A DNA stretch of 7,462 bases from UBA1801 sp035353395 (GTDB lineage: Bacteria; Acidobacteriota; Holophagae; Holophagales; Holophagaceae). How positions within the stretch are numbered: position 1 is the stretch's first letter; every line of letters begins with the position of its first letter. This document shows positions 6,685 to 7,462 of this stretch, piece after piece. The notes beneath the pieces are model-generated. The model searched no databases. It saw nothing but the letters and a program-made list of their open reading frames with translations, and was not told the origin of the DNA. Both the position numbers and the translations under genes were made by a program. Where the stretch lies: positions 1-7,462 of the forward strand of contig DAOPZL010000090.1 in assembly GCA_035353395.1 (NCBI GenBank), written 5' to 3'.

Positions 6685-7462
6685 ATGAGACTCCACGCCC
6701 CGATGCTGATCGCCTCCCTCCTGTTGCTGCAGCCCACCCTCTGCCCCGCTAAGCAGCTGGTCACGATCTCCGGAGAGATGACCGCGAAGATGAAGAAGGG
6801 GAAGCGGCTCGACCTCGTCTGGGCCGCGCCCGGCTTTGACGGGACCAAGGGGCTCAAACTCGGCAAGATCTCCAACGTGACGGAGAGCGAAACCGGTTTC
6901 CTTAAGGATTACCTGCCGATCGCCCTTGGGGCCCTGGTCAAGAAGGACTCGCCCTACACCCTCAACCTCGCGGTGACCCGTCTGATCATGACGGAGACCC
7001 AGATCAATTCCAGCGCCCGGCTGGAACTCGAAGGTCAGGTAGTCGATCCATCCGGCGCGGTGGTGGCGGCGTTCGTCGACCAGGACGAGGAGACGATCAC
7101 TGCCAGCAAGCGGGACAACGCCAGGTTCGCAGCCGTATCGATCGTCGCCTCCATGACCAGGGACCTCTTCCCCTCTGAGTTCGCGCCGAACGAGCGGAAG
7201 AGTCCTGCGATCATCGTGGCGGCGCCCAAGTCGTCCTCCCCCGTCATCGTCCCGGCCCTGAAGAAACCATCGCCTGTCATCGTGGCCGCGCCGCCCGCTC
7301 TTCCGGCCGCCGCAGTCCAGGAACCCGCCCCGGCGGCCCCGGCTGCGGTCCCGGTAGAGGCCCAGTCGCGCGCCGACAAGGCCAAGCCCCAGGCCGCGCC
7401 CGCCGCGCCGCTGATCCCGCCTGCCGTGGCGGCGCAGCTGAAGAAGGGAAAGGGTCTCGACG
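6685..7462 (+). CDS. Exported protein of unknown function with Pro/Ala-rich linker and an apparent repeated domain (runs off the right edge)
   Basis: 259 codons are open from ATG 6685 to the window end with no stop, so the C-terminus is missing. The ribosome site is weak (AGAGA about 7 nt upstream). Residues 1-22 look like a Sec signal peptide with likely cleavage after CPA; the Cys at 20 is not in a lipobox. Residues 23-165 form a probable globular domain of mixed strands and helices, with YTLNLAVTRLIM (91-102) and ARLELEGQVVDPSGAVVAAF (111-130) suggesting paired beta strands, loosely like small bacterial DUF4410-type envelope proteins; that resemblance is only an impression. Residues 166-247 are a low-complexity Pro/Ala linker. 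Residues 248-259 (VAAQLKKGKGLD) repeat residues 32-43 (MTAKMKKGKRLD) with 7 of 12 identical, so a second domain copy probably follows. The coding style matches its neighbours. The 157-bp gap to the divergent regulator gene holds no promoter I trust. Confidence 0.75.
   Translation, partial: MRLHAPMLIASLLLLQPTLCPAKQLVTISGEMTAKMKKGKRLDLVWAAPGFDGTKGLKLGKISNVTESETGFLKDYLPIALGALVKKDSPYTLNLAVTRLIMTETQINSSARLELEGQVVDPSGAVVAAFVDQDEETITASKRDNARFAAVSIVASMTRDLFPSEFAPNERKSPAIIVAAPKSSSPVIVPALKKPSPVIVAAPPALPAAAVQEPAPAAPAAVPVEAQSRADKAKPQAAPAAPLIPPAVAAQLKKGKGLD
7201..7293 (+). repeat. Three degenerate SP-[AV]-I-type repeats opening the linker
   Basis: In the exported protein, residues 173-181 (SPAIIVAAP), 185-192 (SPVIVPAL) and 196-203 (SPVIVAAP) repeat at 11-12 residue spacing, separated by Lys/Ser-rich joints. 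At the DNA level units share the core ATCATCGTGGC or GTCATCGT. They lead into a Pro/Ala-rich stretch typical of a flexible periplasmic linker. Confidence 0.65.

Noticed and set aside
7035..7385. Minus-strand 116-codon frame at the right edge
   Set aside because: Ala/Gly/Thr-rich shadow of the linker-coding region; the plus-strand frame has a signal peptide and a structured domain and stays open to the window end.

Overview
The window comes from a GC-rich diderm (Gram-negative) bacterium. It holds a complete high-affinity branched-chain amino acid type ABC importer operon (order livJ-H-M-G-F, HAAT family), flanked by three unrelated genes. The porin-like gene at the left edge and the Liv system support a diderm. 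The strong G/C preference at third codon positions and the overall style would fit Acidobacteriota (Holophaga/Geothrix-like) or a Desulfobacterota-type genome. That placement is an impression, not a demonstrated assignment.

Layout. Positions 1-159 (minus) encode the N-terminus of an outer-membrane protein resembling DcaP-type porins, cut by the window edge. Positions 160-613 form a divergent control region: a possible minus-strand promoter for the porin, a good sigma70-like plus-strand promoter (TTGACG-N17-TAGACT, 326-354), and a long 5' leader for the liv operon with three hairpins drawn by eye. Positions 614-6093 (plus) carry a lipoprotein substrate-binding protein, two membrane permeases and two ATPases. 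A terminator-like hairpin lies between the binding-protein gene and the permeases. The last four genes are tightly packed, with one 8-bp overlap. A strong hairpin at 6134-6163 separates the operon from a convergent gene for a short ModE-type winged-helix regulator (6165-6527, minus). At the right edge (6685 onward, plus) is an open-ended gene for an exported protein of unknown function with a Pro/Ala-rich linker and the apparent start of a second copy of its N-terminal domain.

How the genes work together. The lipidated binding protein captures a ligand in the periplasm and delivers it to the LivH/LivM channel, which LivG/LivF power with ATP. Branched-chain amino acids are the default guess; other HAAT substrates (aliphatic amides, urea, aromatic acids) cannot be excluded. 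The divergent porin could provide outer-membrane entry for the same or a related solute, but that is inference from position only.

Assembly caution. livH is interrupted by exactly 100 Ns flanked by an exact 55-bp duplicate. Collapsing the duplicate and the Ns restores one continuous 387-residue LivH frame, so the break looks like an unmerged contig overlap and not biology.

I see no CRISPR array, transposon, tRNA/rRNA, phage or defence locus. Apart from the structured leader and the repeat-containing exported protein, this is an ordinary transport region.
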